From: Christiangramia forsetii KT0803
Lineage (GTDB): Bacteria; Bacteroidota; Bacteroidia; Flavobacteriales; Flavobacteriaceae
Assembly (NCBI RefSeq): GCF_000060345.1
Contig: NC_008571.1
Span: forward strand, 186,001-250,000
Reading direction: 5' to 3'
Length of the DNA: 64,000 nucleotides
Shown here: piece after piece, positions 8,688-17,484 of the stretch
Numbering within the stretch: position 1 is the stretch's first letter
Layout: every line of letters begins with the position of its first letter
Notes under the pieces: generated by a model
The model's database searches: none
What the model was told of the DNA's origin: nothing
What the model saw: the letters and a program-made list of their open reading frames with translations, nothing else
Translations under genes and position numbers: made by a program

Positions 8688-11600
8688 ATGTCATCAAACA
8701 AGAAATACTGGAAAAGTGTTGAAGAGCTAAATGAAGATAGCTCTGTTGTTGAGACGCTCCAGCACAAGGAATTTGCTGAGGATATTCCTGTAGAGGATTT
8801 CCTTGGTGATAAAGAGAATCTTGGAGATTCTAAAACTTCAAGAAGGGATTTCCTTAAGTATGTTGGGTTCAGTACAGCAGCAGCATCACTGGCTGCCTGC
8901 GAAGGCCCCGTGACTAAGTCTATTCCTTACGTGGTGCAGCCGGAAAGGATTGTGCCTGGAATCGCGAATTATTACGCCTCTACAATTGCTGATGGTTTCG
9001 ACTTTGCAAGTGTATTGGTGAAAACTCGTGAGGGTCGACCTATAAAAATTGAAAACAATGATCTGTCGAAGTTTAAAGGTGGGGCTAATGCTCGTGTCCA
9101 TGCTTCGGTACTTTCATTATATGATACAAAAAGGGTGAAACGCCCAATGATTGAAGGTAGAAATGTTTCCTGGGAAGAATTTGACCGTGAGGTTGGGTCT
9201 GCTTTGGATAATGCTGGTGGAGAAATTGTGCTGCTTACGCAGACATTTGCCAGTCCTTCAACATCAAAACTTATTCAGGAGTTTTCTTCTAAATATGGAA
9301 ATGTACGACACGTTGTGTATGATACGGTTTCAGAAGATGCTGCCTTGAATGCGTTTCAGTCTAAATATGGAAGACGTGCATTGCCAAATTACGACTTTTC
9401 AAAAGTGAAAACAGTAGTTGGGGTAGGTGCAGATTTTCTTGCAGACTGGCACGGAGGCGGTTTTGATGCTGCTTTCGCGAAAACAAGAATTCCTGAAAAT
9501 GGTAAGATGTCTCGCCATATTCAGTTTGAATCTAATATGTCTTTAACCGGTGCAAATGCAGATAAGCGTGTGCCTTTAAAGCCATCTGAGCAAAAAGCGG
9601 TAATGGCTGCTTTAAGAGGGTATGTTGCCGGTGGTTCTTCCACAAGTGATTTACCATCAGGTGTGGACGATGCTGTAGTGAAAGCTGCAAGCCAGTTAAG
9701 AAAAGCTGGTAGTGGTGCTGTAGTTGTTTGTGGTATTCCAGATGAAGAAGCTCAGGGATGGGCGTTGGAGATCAACGAGGCTTTAGGTAGTTCTGTGATG
9801 GATACTGCTAACGCAAGAATGATTCGTCAGGGGAATGCCAGTGAAGTTGCTCAGTTAGTAGAAGATATGAATAATGGTAGCATTGGCGCTCTTTTGATCG
9901 CTGGTCTTAATCCTGCTCATACGCTTCCGAATAGAAAAGAATTTATTGAAGGTTTAAAACAGGTGGATACTGTGGTAGATTTTACCACAAGAACCGATGA
10001 AACCTCAAAATTAAGTAAATATGTAGCTGCGACTCCGCATTACCTGGAGAGTTGGGGAGATATTCAGTTTAGTGAAAAATCTTTCAGCTTAATGCAGCCA
10101 ACGATAAGACCATTATTTGATACCAGACAATTTCAGGATACTCTTTTGAAATGGTCTGATAACAATTCGTCTTATTATGAATATATTAAAGAGACCTGGT
10201 CTGGCGGATTAGGTGATAGAAACTGGAGCGAGGTGCTGCATGATGGTGTTTTTGAGGCAACATCTCCTGTTGCTTTACCAGCTTCACAGAATTCAGGTTC
10301 CTCTTCAGTTTCATTCAATATGGATGAACTGGAAGGAGAAGGGTTTGAATTGACGCTCTTTACAAATACTGCCATCGGTGATGGTCAGCAGGCTAATAAC
10401 CCCTGGTTACAGGAAATGCCAGATCCTCTTTCCAGAGCAAGTTGGGATAACTATGTGACTATTTCTAAAGCTGATGCTGAAGAACTTGGATTGGAAAATG
10501 AAAATGTGGCTAATGGTGGTCTTAACGGAAGTTATGTAAACCTTTCTGTTGGCGATACGGTTGTTCAGAATGTGCCGGTATATATTATGCCTGGTCAGGC
10601 AAAAGGTTCTGTTGGACTTGCGCTTGGTTATGGAAGAAAAGCCGGAGTTCAGTCTGAGATGCAAACTGGAGTGAATGCTTATCCTTTGTATAAGAACTTT
10701 AGTTCTGTTCAAAAAGTTAAGATTGAAAAAGCGGCCGGAATGCATGAATTTGCATGTGTTCAGCTGCATAATACTTTAATGGGTAGAGGGGATATTATCA
10801 AGGAAACGAACCTTGAAATATTCAATACAAAAGATGCCAATGTTTGGAATCATGTTCCTGAAGTTTCATTAGATCATCAGGAAACTCCTGTGACTTCTCC
10901 TGAAGTTGATATGTGGGATAGCTTTGATAGGACTACTGGTCCACACTTTAACCTTAGTATAGACTTAAATGCCTGTACTGGTTGTGGTGCTTGTGTAATC
11001 GCTTGTCACTCTGAGAATAATGTTCCAGTTGTTGGTAAAGAAGAGGTGAGGAAATCAAGAGATATGCACTGGTTGCGTATTGACCGTTATTTCTCTTCGG
11101 AAGATACTTTTACCAACGATCTTGAGAAAAAAGAAAATATTGGTGGTCTTGGAAGTTCTCTATCTGAATTTGGAGAGCTGGAAGAGCCTGCAGACAATCC
11201 TCAGGTTGTATTCCAGCCTGTGATGTGTCAGCATTGTAACCATGCGCCATGTGAGACTGTTTGTCCGGTTGCGGCAACTTCACACGGTAGACAGGGGCAA
11301 AACCAAATGATTTATAACAGATGTGTTGGTACAAGATATTGTGCAAACAACTGTCCTTATAAGGTTCGTCGTTTTAACTGGTTTAATTACACTAAAAATG
11401 ACGAATTTGATTACCATATGAATAATGATCTTGGTAGAATGGTGCTTAACCCAGATGTTACGGTACGTTCAAGAGGGGTTATGGAAAAGTGTTCTATGTG
11501 TATTCAAAAAACTCAGAAGACAATCCTTGATGCTAAACGTGAGGGTAGAACAATTAAGGATGGAGAATTCCAGACGGCTTGTTCAGCGGCATGTGATAAG

Positions 11601-11750
11601 GGAGCAATGATCTTTGGAGATGTGAATAACAAGGAATCTAAAGTTCTTGAAAAGAAAAATGATGACAGGATGTATCATCTGCTTGAGTATGTAGGTACAA
11701 AACCAAATGTGATGTACCAGACAAAAGTTAGAAATACAACCGAAGCTTAA
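8688..11750 (+). CDS. actB: Alternative complex III iron-sulfur subunit ActB
   Basis: The 1020-residue protein combines a molybdopterin-oxidoreductase-like N-terminal part with a C-terminal ferredoxin-like part. A twin-arginine signal is present (SRRDFLKYVGFS, Arg52-Arg53), followed by a lipobox-like LAAC with Cys71, as expected for a subunit exported and lipid-anchored on the periplasmic face. From about residue 763 there are four cysteine groups: CTGCGACVIAC, CQHCNHAPCETVC, CVGTRYCANNCPY and CSMCIQKTQ with a later CSAACDKGAM, consistent with three 4Fe-4S and one 3Fe-4S clusters in the family. The Mo-type domain of ActB proteins carries no cofactor in known complexes. It is 48 bases after actA. 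Confidence 0.96.
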   Translation: MSSNKKYWKSVEELNEDSSVVETLQHKEFAEDIPVEDFLGDKENLGDSKTSRRDFLKYVGFSTAAASLAACEGPVTKSIPYVVQPERIVPGIANYYASTIADGFDFASVLVKTREGRPIKIENNDLSKFKGGANARVHASVLSLYDTKRVKRPMIEGRNVSWEEFDREVGSALDNAGGEIVLLTQTFASPSTSKLIQEFSSKYGNVRHVVYDTVSEDAALNAFQSKYGRRALPNYDFSKVKTVVGVGADFLADWHGGGFDAAFAKTRIPENGKMSRHIQFESNMSLTGANADKRVPLKPSEQKAVMAALRGYVAGGSSTSDLPSGVDDAVVKAASQLRKAGSGAVVVCGIPDEEAQGWALEINEALGSSVMDTANARMIRQGNASEVAQLVEDMNNGSIGALLIAGLNPAHTLPNRKEFIEGLKQVDTVVDFTTRTDETSKLSKYVAATPHYLESWGDIQFSEKSFSLMQPTIRPLFDTRQFQDTLLKWSDNNSSYYEYIKETWSGGLGDRNWSEVLHDGVFEATSPVALPASQNSGSSSVSFNMDELEGEGFELTLFTNTAIGDGQQANNPWLQEMPDPLSRASWDNYVTISKADAEELGLENENVANGGLNGSYVNLSVGDTVVQNVPVYIMPGQAKGSVGLALGYGRKAGVQSEMQTGVNAYPLYKNFSSVQKVKIEKAAGMHEFACVQLHNTLMGRGDIIKETNLEIFNTKDANVWNHVPEVSLDHQETPVTSPEVDMWDSFDRTTGPHFNLSIDLNACTGCGACVIACHSENNVPVVGKEEVRKSRDMHWLRIDRYFSSEDTFTNDLEKKENIGGLGSSLSEFGELEEPADNPQVVFQPVMCQHCNHAPCETVCPVAATSHGRQGQNQMIYNRCVGTRYCANNCPYKVRRFNWFNYTKNDEFDYHMNNDLGRMVLNPDVTVRSRGVMEKCSMCIQKTQKTILDAKREGRTIKDGEFQTACSAACDKGAMIFGDVNNKESKVLEKKNDDRMYHLLEYVGTKPNVMYQTKVRNTTEA

Positions 11751-11786
11751 TAATAACGAATAACTAAGAATCAATCAGATAAGGAT

Positions 11787-13580
11787 ATGTCTCATTACGA
11801 AGCTCCTATACGAAAGCCTCTAGTTACCGGAAACAAAAGCTATCACGATGTGACGGTTGATGTTGCTGCTCCGGTTGAAGGAAGGGCTAATAAAACCTGG
11901 TGGATAGTCTTCTCTATCGCCCTTGTTGCCTTTCTTTGGGGTGTTGGATGTATAGTTTACACAATTTCTACGGGTATAGGTACCTGGGGATTAAACAAAA
12001 CAGTAGGTTGGGCCTGGGATATTACCAACTTCGTATGGTGGGTAGGTATTGGCCACGCCGGTACGTTGATTTCTGCCGTATTATTACTGTTCCGTCAAAA
12101 ATGGAGAATGGCAATTAACAGGTCTGCAGAGGCCATGACCATTTTCTCTGTAATGCAGGCGGGTCTTTTCCCATTAATTCATATGGGGCGTCCATGGCTG
12201 GCATATTGGGTACTTCCAATTCCTAACCAGTTTGGATCTCTTTGGGTGAACTTTAACTCACCACTGCTTTGGGATGTGTTCGCGATCTCTACGTATCTTT
12301 CAGTATCACTGGTTTTCTGGTGGACTGGATTATTACCTGATTTCGCAATGATTCGTGACAGGGCAATTACGCCTTTTACAAAAAGAGTTTACGGAATACT
12401 ATCTTTTGGATGGAGTGGACGTGCTAAAGACTGGCAACGTTTTGAAGAAGTATCTCTGGTACTTGCCGGACTGGCAACACCACTTGTACTTTCTGTACAC
12501 ACCATTGTATCTTTTGACTTCGCAACTTCGGTAATACCGGGATGGCATACTACCATTTTCCCTCCTTACTTCGTTGCGGGAGCGATCTTCTCTGGATTTG
12601 CCATGGTAAACACCTTGCTTATCATTATGAGAAAGGTTTCTAACCTTGAAGATTATATTACTATTCAGCATATCGAATTGATGAACATTGTGATCATGAT
12701 CACGGGGTCTATCGTAGGTACTGCATATATTACCGAGTTAGTGATCGCATGGTATTCTGGAGTGGAATATGAACAGTATGCATTCCTTAACAGGGCTACC
12801 GGACCTTACTGGTGGGCATACTGGAGTATGATGACCTGTAACGTATTTTCTCCACAGTTCATGTGGTTCAAGAAACTGCGTACAAGTATTATGTTCTCGT
12901 TCTTTATCTCTATTGTGGTAAATATCGGGATGTGGTTTGAGCGTTTCGTAATTATTGTGACTTCATTGCACCGTGATTACCTTCCATCTTCATGGACGAT
13001 GTTCTCTCCTACATTTGTAGATATAGGTATTTTCATCGGAACTATTGGATTCTTCTTTGTATTGTTTCTGCTTTATGCCCGTTCGTTCCCGGTGATCGCC
13101 CAGGCAGAGGTGAAGACAATCCTGAAGGCTTCAGGAGAAAAATATAAAAAATTAAGAGCTGAGCATGGAGATAATGTCTCTCATATTGATGTAGAACCGG
13201 CAGGTGCAGGTCCTTCAGCAAATATTAATGAGAAACATACTTCTCAATTTGATGATACCGAAGGCAGATCACACGAAGAAACTGTGAATGTAGATGGATT
13301 GGTCGTTTCAGAAGTAATGAAAGACCGAAATGATGAGATGCTTTCCAGAATTGGGACCTACGATCCAAAAACTCAGGATGCTGATGATCTTACAAAACTG
13401 AAAAATGTTGGACCGTTGCTTCAACAACGTTTCCACCAGGTTGGTATCTATCTGTTTGATCAGATTAGCAAATTAACAGAACAGGATTTTGAATTGCTTG
13501 ATGAAGTAATTGAAAACTTCCCTATCCAGGAGAATAGAGAAGGATGGATTGCGCAGGCAAACAAACTAAAAAATAAATAA
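11787..13580 (+). CDS. actC: Alternative complex III NrfD-like membrane subunit ActC with a C-terminal extension
   Basis: The first roughly 440 residues form the NrfD/PsrC-like multi-helix membrane protein that provides the quinol site next to ActB; hydrophobic helices start near residue 33 and end near 435. Family members are usually somewhat under 500 residues, whereas this one has 597. The extra C-terminal arm is hydrophilic and acidic (about 450-530), then ends in a small helical module (about 533-595) with DDLTKLKNVGPLLQQRFHQV, which resembles a helix-hairpin-helix (L-x-x-[VI]-G-P). The core assignment is secure; the role of the tail is unknown. It is followed after six bases by actD. 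Confidence 0.95.
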   Translation: MSHYEAPIRKPLVTGNKSYHDVTVDVAAPVEGRANKTWWIVFSIALVAFLWGVGCIVYTISTGIGTWGLNKTVGWAWDITNFVWWVGIGHAGTLISAVLLLFRQKWRMAINRSAEAMTIFSVMQAGLFPLIHMGRPWLAYWVLPIPNQFGSLWVNFNSPLLWDVFAISTYLSVSLVFWWTGLLPDFAMIRDRAITPFTKRVYGILSFGWSGRAKDWQRFEEVSLVLAGLATPLVLSVHTIVSFDFATSVIPGWHTTIFPPYFVAGAIFSGFAMVNTLLIIMRKVSNLEDYITIQHIELMNIVIMITGSIVGTAYITELVIAWYSGVEYEQYAFLNRATGPYWWAYWSMMTCNVFSPQFMWFKKLRTSIMFSFFISIVVNIGMWFERFVIIVTSLHRDYLPSSWTMFSPTFVDIGIFIGTIGFFFVLFLLYARSFPVIAQAEVKTILKASGEKYKKLRAEHGDNVSHIDVEPAGAGPSANINEKHTSQFDDTEGRSHEETVNVDGLVVSEVMKDRNDEMLSRIGTYDPKTQDADDLTKLKNVGPLLQQRFHQVGIYLFDQISKLTEQDFELLDEVIENFPIQENREGWIAQANKLKNK

Positions 13581-13586
13581 TCAAGG

Positions 13587-14108
13587 ATGGCATCTAAAGT
13601 TTTACACGCTATTTACAGGGATGACGATCTGCTTTTACAAGCCGTAAAGCAGATTCGTGAAGCACGTTATCATATAGGTGAGATCTACTGTCCATTCCCG
13701 GTACACGGACTAGACAAAGCAATGGGACTTGCTCCAACAAGACTGGCTATTACATCATTTATGTACGGGTTGGTTGGTTTAGCAGTTGCCGTTGCGATGA
13801 TGAATTTTATTATGATCGAAGACTGGCCTCAGGATATTGGAGGTAAGCCAAGTTTCAGCTTTATTGAGAATATGCCGGCATTTGTGCCAATTATGTTCGA
13901 ATTAACGGTGTTCTTTGCTGCTCACCTTATGGTGATCACTTTTTATATGAGGAGTAGATTATGGCCATTTAAAAAAGCTGAAAATCCAGATGTAAGAACA
14001 ACAGATGATATGTTCTTGATGGAAGTAGATGCTGCGAATCATAATATTGATGACTTAACGGACTTTTTATATAAGACCGGAGCATCTGAAATTAAATTAA
14101 TAGAATAA
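13587..14108 (+). CDS. actD: Alternative complex III subunit ActD (DUF3341)
   Basis: The 173-residue protein has the DUF3341 layout: a soluble N-terminal part (residues 1-55, with IREARYHIGEIYCPFPVHGL), two transmembrane helices (about 56-75 and 94-115), and a short C-terminal domain ending in FLYKTGASEIKLIE. ActD packs at the membrane edge of alternative complex III and carries no cofactor. It sits between actC and actE with six-base spacings, so co-translation is likely. The length and the final sequence are typical of flavobacterial ActD. Confidence 0.95.
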   Translation: MASKVLHAIYRDDDLLLQAVKQIREARYHIGEIYCPFPVHGLDKAMGLAPTRLAITSFMYGLVGLAVAVAMMNFIMIEDWPQDIGGKPSFSFIENMPAFVPIMFELTVFFAAHLMVITFYMRSRLWPFKKAENPDVRTTDDMFLMEVDAANHNIDDLTDFLYKTGASEIKLIE

Positions 14109-14120
14109 TAAATAGTGATA

Positions 14121-14822
14121 ATGAGAAGTTTGTTCCATAAAACTATAGGATTTTGTCTGCTTGGCTTTGCAGTTGTTTCCTGCCATGACAAGGGGGATCC
14201 AAACTATCAGTACATGCCAGATATGTATGAACCGATAGGCTACGAAGCTTACGGTGAATACGATGTTTTTGAAAATGGTCAGGAAGCGAAATTACCCGTG
14301 GAAGGTACTATACCACGTGGATGGATGCCTTATGATTATCAAAATAATCCAGAGGATGCTGCTGTAGCAAAAACTGACTTAAAGAATCCACTGCCTTATA
14401 CTCAGGATAATTATGTAGAGGGTAAGGCGCTTTACACTATTTATTGTGCAGTTTGTCACGGAGATAAAGGAGATGGTAAAGGAATCCTGGTAGAGAGAGA
14501 AAAAATATTAGGGGTTCCATCTTATGATGATGCAGGGCGTGCAATTACAGAGGGTAGTATTTACCATGTAATGTATTATGGTCTCAACAATATGGGATCA
14601 TATGCTGCTCAAACAACCATCGAAGAACGTTGGCAGATAGATCACTATGTGATGAGCCTTAAAGATAAGTTGGAAGGAAAACCTGAAAGAGAGTACGTAG
14701 AAGAAACCGGAGAACCAACTCAACTTCTTCCTTCAAGAGCTGATGCAAATCTTTATGATGATGCAGGTGATATGAACTCAGATCAGGAGAACCAGAACGA
14801 CCAAACTGAAACACAAGAATAA
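14121..14822 (+). CDS. actE: Alternative complex III monoheme cytochrome c lipoprotein ActE
   Basis: The product has a lipoprotein signal (MRSLFHKTIGFCLLGFAV then VSC) and one heme c site CAVCHGDKGDGKG with the CxxCH at about residues 109-113. A Met-rich segment follows (MYYGLNNMGSY) that can supply the sixth heme ligand. It is the periplasmic, lipid-anchored monoheme subunit that passes electrons from ActA to the oxidase. A GTG at 14115 in the same frame is possible, but the ATG at 14121 gives a better lipoprotein signal and is preferred. The C-terminus is acidic and low in complexity. Confidence 0.95.
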   Translation: MRSLFHKTIGFCLLGFAVVSCHDKGDPNYQYMPDMYEPIGYEAYGEYDVFENGQEAKLPVEGTIPRGWMPYDYQNNPEDAAVAKTDLKNPLPYTQDNYVEGKALYTIYCAVCHGDKGDGKGILVEREKILGVPSYDDAGRAITEGSIYHVMYYGLNNMGSYAAQTTIEERWQIDHYVMSLKDKLEGKPEREYVEETGEPTQLLPSRADANLYDDAGDMNSDQENQNDQTETQE

Positions 14823-14840
14823 AGATTTAGATCTATCGAT

Positions 14841-16250
14841 ATGTATACGCTATCCAGTAAATTAAAATTAACAGCAATCATTTGTATGATTGTTGGCGCA
14901 ATAGGTCTCATTTATGGATTCATCGCTGCACCGGAAACCGTAGAGGATGTGAAGGAAATGATGGCTTCTCATGGTGAACATGGTGAAGAACATGCTACAG
15001 AAGATACTCATGAAGTTAATGTGGAGCAACTTCCCGGTGGAGACACTGAAGTTGAGAATATAGAGCATACTGAAGACAATGAGTCTCATGCTGCTGAGGC
15101 TGAACATGCCGAAGCAGGGCATGGAGAAGAAGCTTCGCATGACAATGAACATTATGAGCATATTTTACATCAATTACAAAATAAGCCATGGGCTGCTATT
15201 TATGTAGCTGCCTTCTTTTTCTTTATGATTTCTCTTGGGGTACTTGCTTTCTATGCAGTTCAATATGCGGCGCAGGCAGGATGGTCCCCGGTACTTTTTA
15301 GAGTAATGGAAGCGATCACTGCTTATTTATTGCCTGGGGGACTTATAGTATTTGTATTATTAGTTTTGTCAGGTCTGCATTTAAACCATTTGTTTGTTTG
15401 GATGGATCCTGAAGTTGTTGCGCATGATGAAATTATCCAAAATAAGACAGCTTATTTAAATGTGCCATTCTTTCTCATTAGAGCGGCTATTTATTTAGGT
15501 GGATGGATTTTCTTTAGACATCTTCTTAGAAAGAACTCCATAAAAATGGATGATGCAACAGATAATACGATCTTTAAAAAGAACTTTAAACTTGCTGCAG
15601 GATTCCTTGTATTCTTTATCGTAACAGAATCTATGATGTCCTGGGATTGGATCATGAGTTTAGATCCACACTGGTTTAGTACCTTATTTGGATGGTTTGT
15701 ATTTGCCAGTTTATTTGTTTCTGGAATTACAACTATTGCTATAATTACCATTTACCTGAAATCAAGAAGTTACCTTGAATTTGTGAACGATAGTCATATA
15801 CATGACCTTGCTAAGTTTATGTTCGGGATTAGTATTTTTTGGACCTATCTTTGGTTCTCACAATTTATGTTGATCTGGTATTCAAATATTCCTGAGGAAG
15901 TGGTTTACTTTATTCAGAGAATAGAAGATTACCAATTACCATTCTTTGGAATGTTAATTACTAACTTCCTATTCCCAGTATTGTTATTGATGAATAGCGA
16001 TTATAAAAGAGTAAACTGGTTTGTAGTTATGACCGGGATTGTGATCTTATGTGGTCACTACCTGAATGTTTATGTAATGGTGATGCCTGCAACAGTAGGA
16101 GAGTCATGGTTTATAGGAATACCGGAAATAAGTGCAATGTTATTATTTGGTGGATTGTTCACCTTCATAGTATTCAATTCGCTAACAAAAGCACCATTAC
16201 TGGTTAAAGGAAATCCTTTTATTAAGGAGAGTAAACATTACCACTATTAA
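14841..16250 (+). CDS. actF: Alternative complex III membrane subunit ActF
   Basis: The 469-residue integral membrane protein is the smaller paralog of ActC, the second NrfD-like subunit of alternative complex III. After a first helix (about residues 9-29) there is a long His/Glu-rich loop (about 36-108, with repeated HGEHGEEHATEDTHE-like stretches), then about nine further helices from residue 115 to 455. The His-rich loop is not part of the helical core and could bind metal or simply be a flexible linker. It follows actE after 18 bases and precedes coxB by 33 bases. Confidence 0.94.
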   Translation: MYTLSSKLKLTAIICMIVGAIGLIYGFIAAPETVEDVKEMMASHGEHGEEHATEDTHEVNVEQLPGGDTEVENIEHTEDNESHAAEAEHAEAGHGEEASHDNEHYEHILHQLQNKPWAAIYVAAFFFFMISLGVLAFYAVQYAAQAGWSPVLFRVMEAITAYLLPGGLIVFVLLVLSGLHLNHLFVWMDPEVVAHDEIIQNKTAYLNVPFFLIRAAIYLGGWIFFRHLLRKNSIKMDDATDNTIFKKNFKLAAGFLVFFIVTESMMSWDWIMSLDPHWFSTLFGWFVFASLFVSGITTIAIITIYLKSRSYLEFVNDSHIHDLAKFMFGISIFWTYLWFSQFMLIWYSNIPEEVVYFIQRIEDYQLPFFGMLITNFLFPVLLLMNSDYKRVNWFVVMTGIVILCGHYLNVYVMVMPATVGESWFIGIPEISAMLLFGGLFTFIVFNSLTKAPLLVKGNPFIKESKHYHY

Positions 16251-16283
16251 TTAAGATTGATTGTTTAAAGAAGAACTTATAAA

Positions 16284-17471
16284 ATGACCGTATTTTTAGT
16301 AATCATAGTACTAGCACTTCTGGCCGTAACCGGTTGGCAGATCTCTAAGATCTTTCAGTTATCTAAGAGACCCGATGCCGATACTTCTGAGGTTGCAAAT
16401 GAAAAGGATAACAAGCTGCACGGGATCCTCAATTTGGTTTTTGTTATTTTCCTTTATGTAATAACCATTTACTGTTTCTGGGAATATGGTAGATTCTATT
16501 TGCCTGAAGCAGCCTCCGACCATGGTTCTGAGTATGATACCCTAATGTTTATCTCTATTGCCTTGATTATGGTAGTACAGGTTATTACCCAGGGATTATT
16601 GCATTATTTCGCCTATAGGTATAAAGGGACTAAAACGCGTAGAGCTTTATTTTATGCAGATAATGATAAGCTTGAATTTATCTGGACAATTATTCCGGTT
16701 ATCGTTCTAGCGGGACTTATTATCTACGGATTATTTACCTGGAGTGATATTATGAACATTAATGAGGAGGAAGATCCAATGGTCATTGAGCTTTATGCGT
16801 ATCAATTTGACTGGAGAGCGAGATACTCAGGAGAAGATAATACCTTAGGAAAAGCGAATGTTCGTTTTATTGAAGGATTAAATCAGCTTGGGGTAGATGA
16901 ATCTGATTCTTACGGAGATGATGATAAGATCGTTACTGAATTACATTTACCAGTAGGTCAGCCGGTGGTATTTAAATTCCGTTCTCAGGATGTATTGCAC
17001 TCTGCATATTTCCCATTTTTTAGAGCTCAGATGAATGTGGTTCCTGGAATGATCACCCAATTTGGATTTACACCTACGATCACTTCCGAAGAAATGAGGG
17101 AGAGTGAGTATATGGTGGACAAGGTAAAGAGCGTAAATGAAGAAAGAAATGAGAGAAATAAGGAGCTTTTAGCGCAGGGAGAACCGACTTTAGATTCTTA
17201 TGAATTCGATTATTTCCTTCTTTGTAACAAAATTTGTGGTCAGGCTCACTATAATATGCAGATGAAGATTATAGTTGAATCTGAAGAAGACTTTAAAGCC
17301 TGGATGGAAGAGCAGCCAACCTTTGGGAGCACTATGGAAGATCAGAACAAAGATGCTGATTCTACAGAAGACACCAATAGTGATGAAGAAGAGTCTTCAC
17401 AGGAAGAAAACGGAACCGATGAGCCACAGGAGAGTGATGCAGTGGCTGTAGTAGATAACGAACAAAATTAA
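16284..17471 (+). CDS. coxB: Cytochrome c oxidase subunit II
   Basis: The 395-residue protein has an N-terminal hydrophobic segment (1-20), two further transmembrane helices (about 50-70 and 88-160 region), and a periplasmic cupredoxin domain. The binuclear CuA ligands are visible: His239 (VLHSAYFPFF), then CNKICGQAHYNM with Cys314, Cys318, His322 and Met325. The usual Glu between the two cysteines is Lys here. The C-terminal 45 residues are strongly acidic and repetitive. Subunit II accepts electrons from cytochrome c or directly from ActE in the supercomplex. It follows actF and precedes coxA by 13 bases. Confidence 0.96.
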   Translation: MTVFLVIIVLALLAVTGWQISKIFQLSKRPDADTSEVANEKDNKLHGILNLVFVIFLYVITIYCFWEYGRFYLPEAASDHGSEYDTLMFISIALIMVVQVITQGLLHYFAYRYKGTKTRRALFYADNDKLEFIWTIIPVIVLAGLIIYGLFTWSDIMNINEEEDPMVIELYAYQFDWRARYSGEDNTLGKANVRFIEGLNQLGVDESDSYGDDDKIVTELHLPVGQPVVFKFRSQDVLHSAYFPFFRAQMNVVPGMITQFGFTPTITSEEMRESEYMVDKVKSVNEERNERNKELLAQGEPTLDSYEFDYFLLCNKICGQAHYNMQMKIIVESEEDFKAWMEEQPTFGSTMEDQNKDADSTEDTNSDEEESSQEENGTDEPQESDAVAVVDNEQN

Positions 17472-17484
17472 GATAAAGAGAGAT

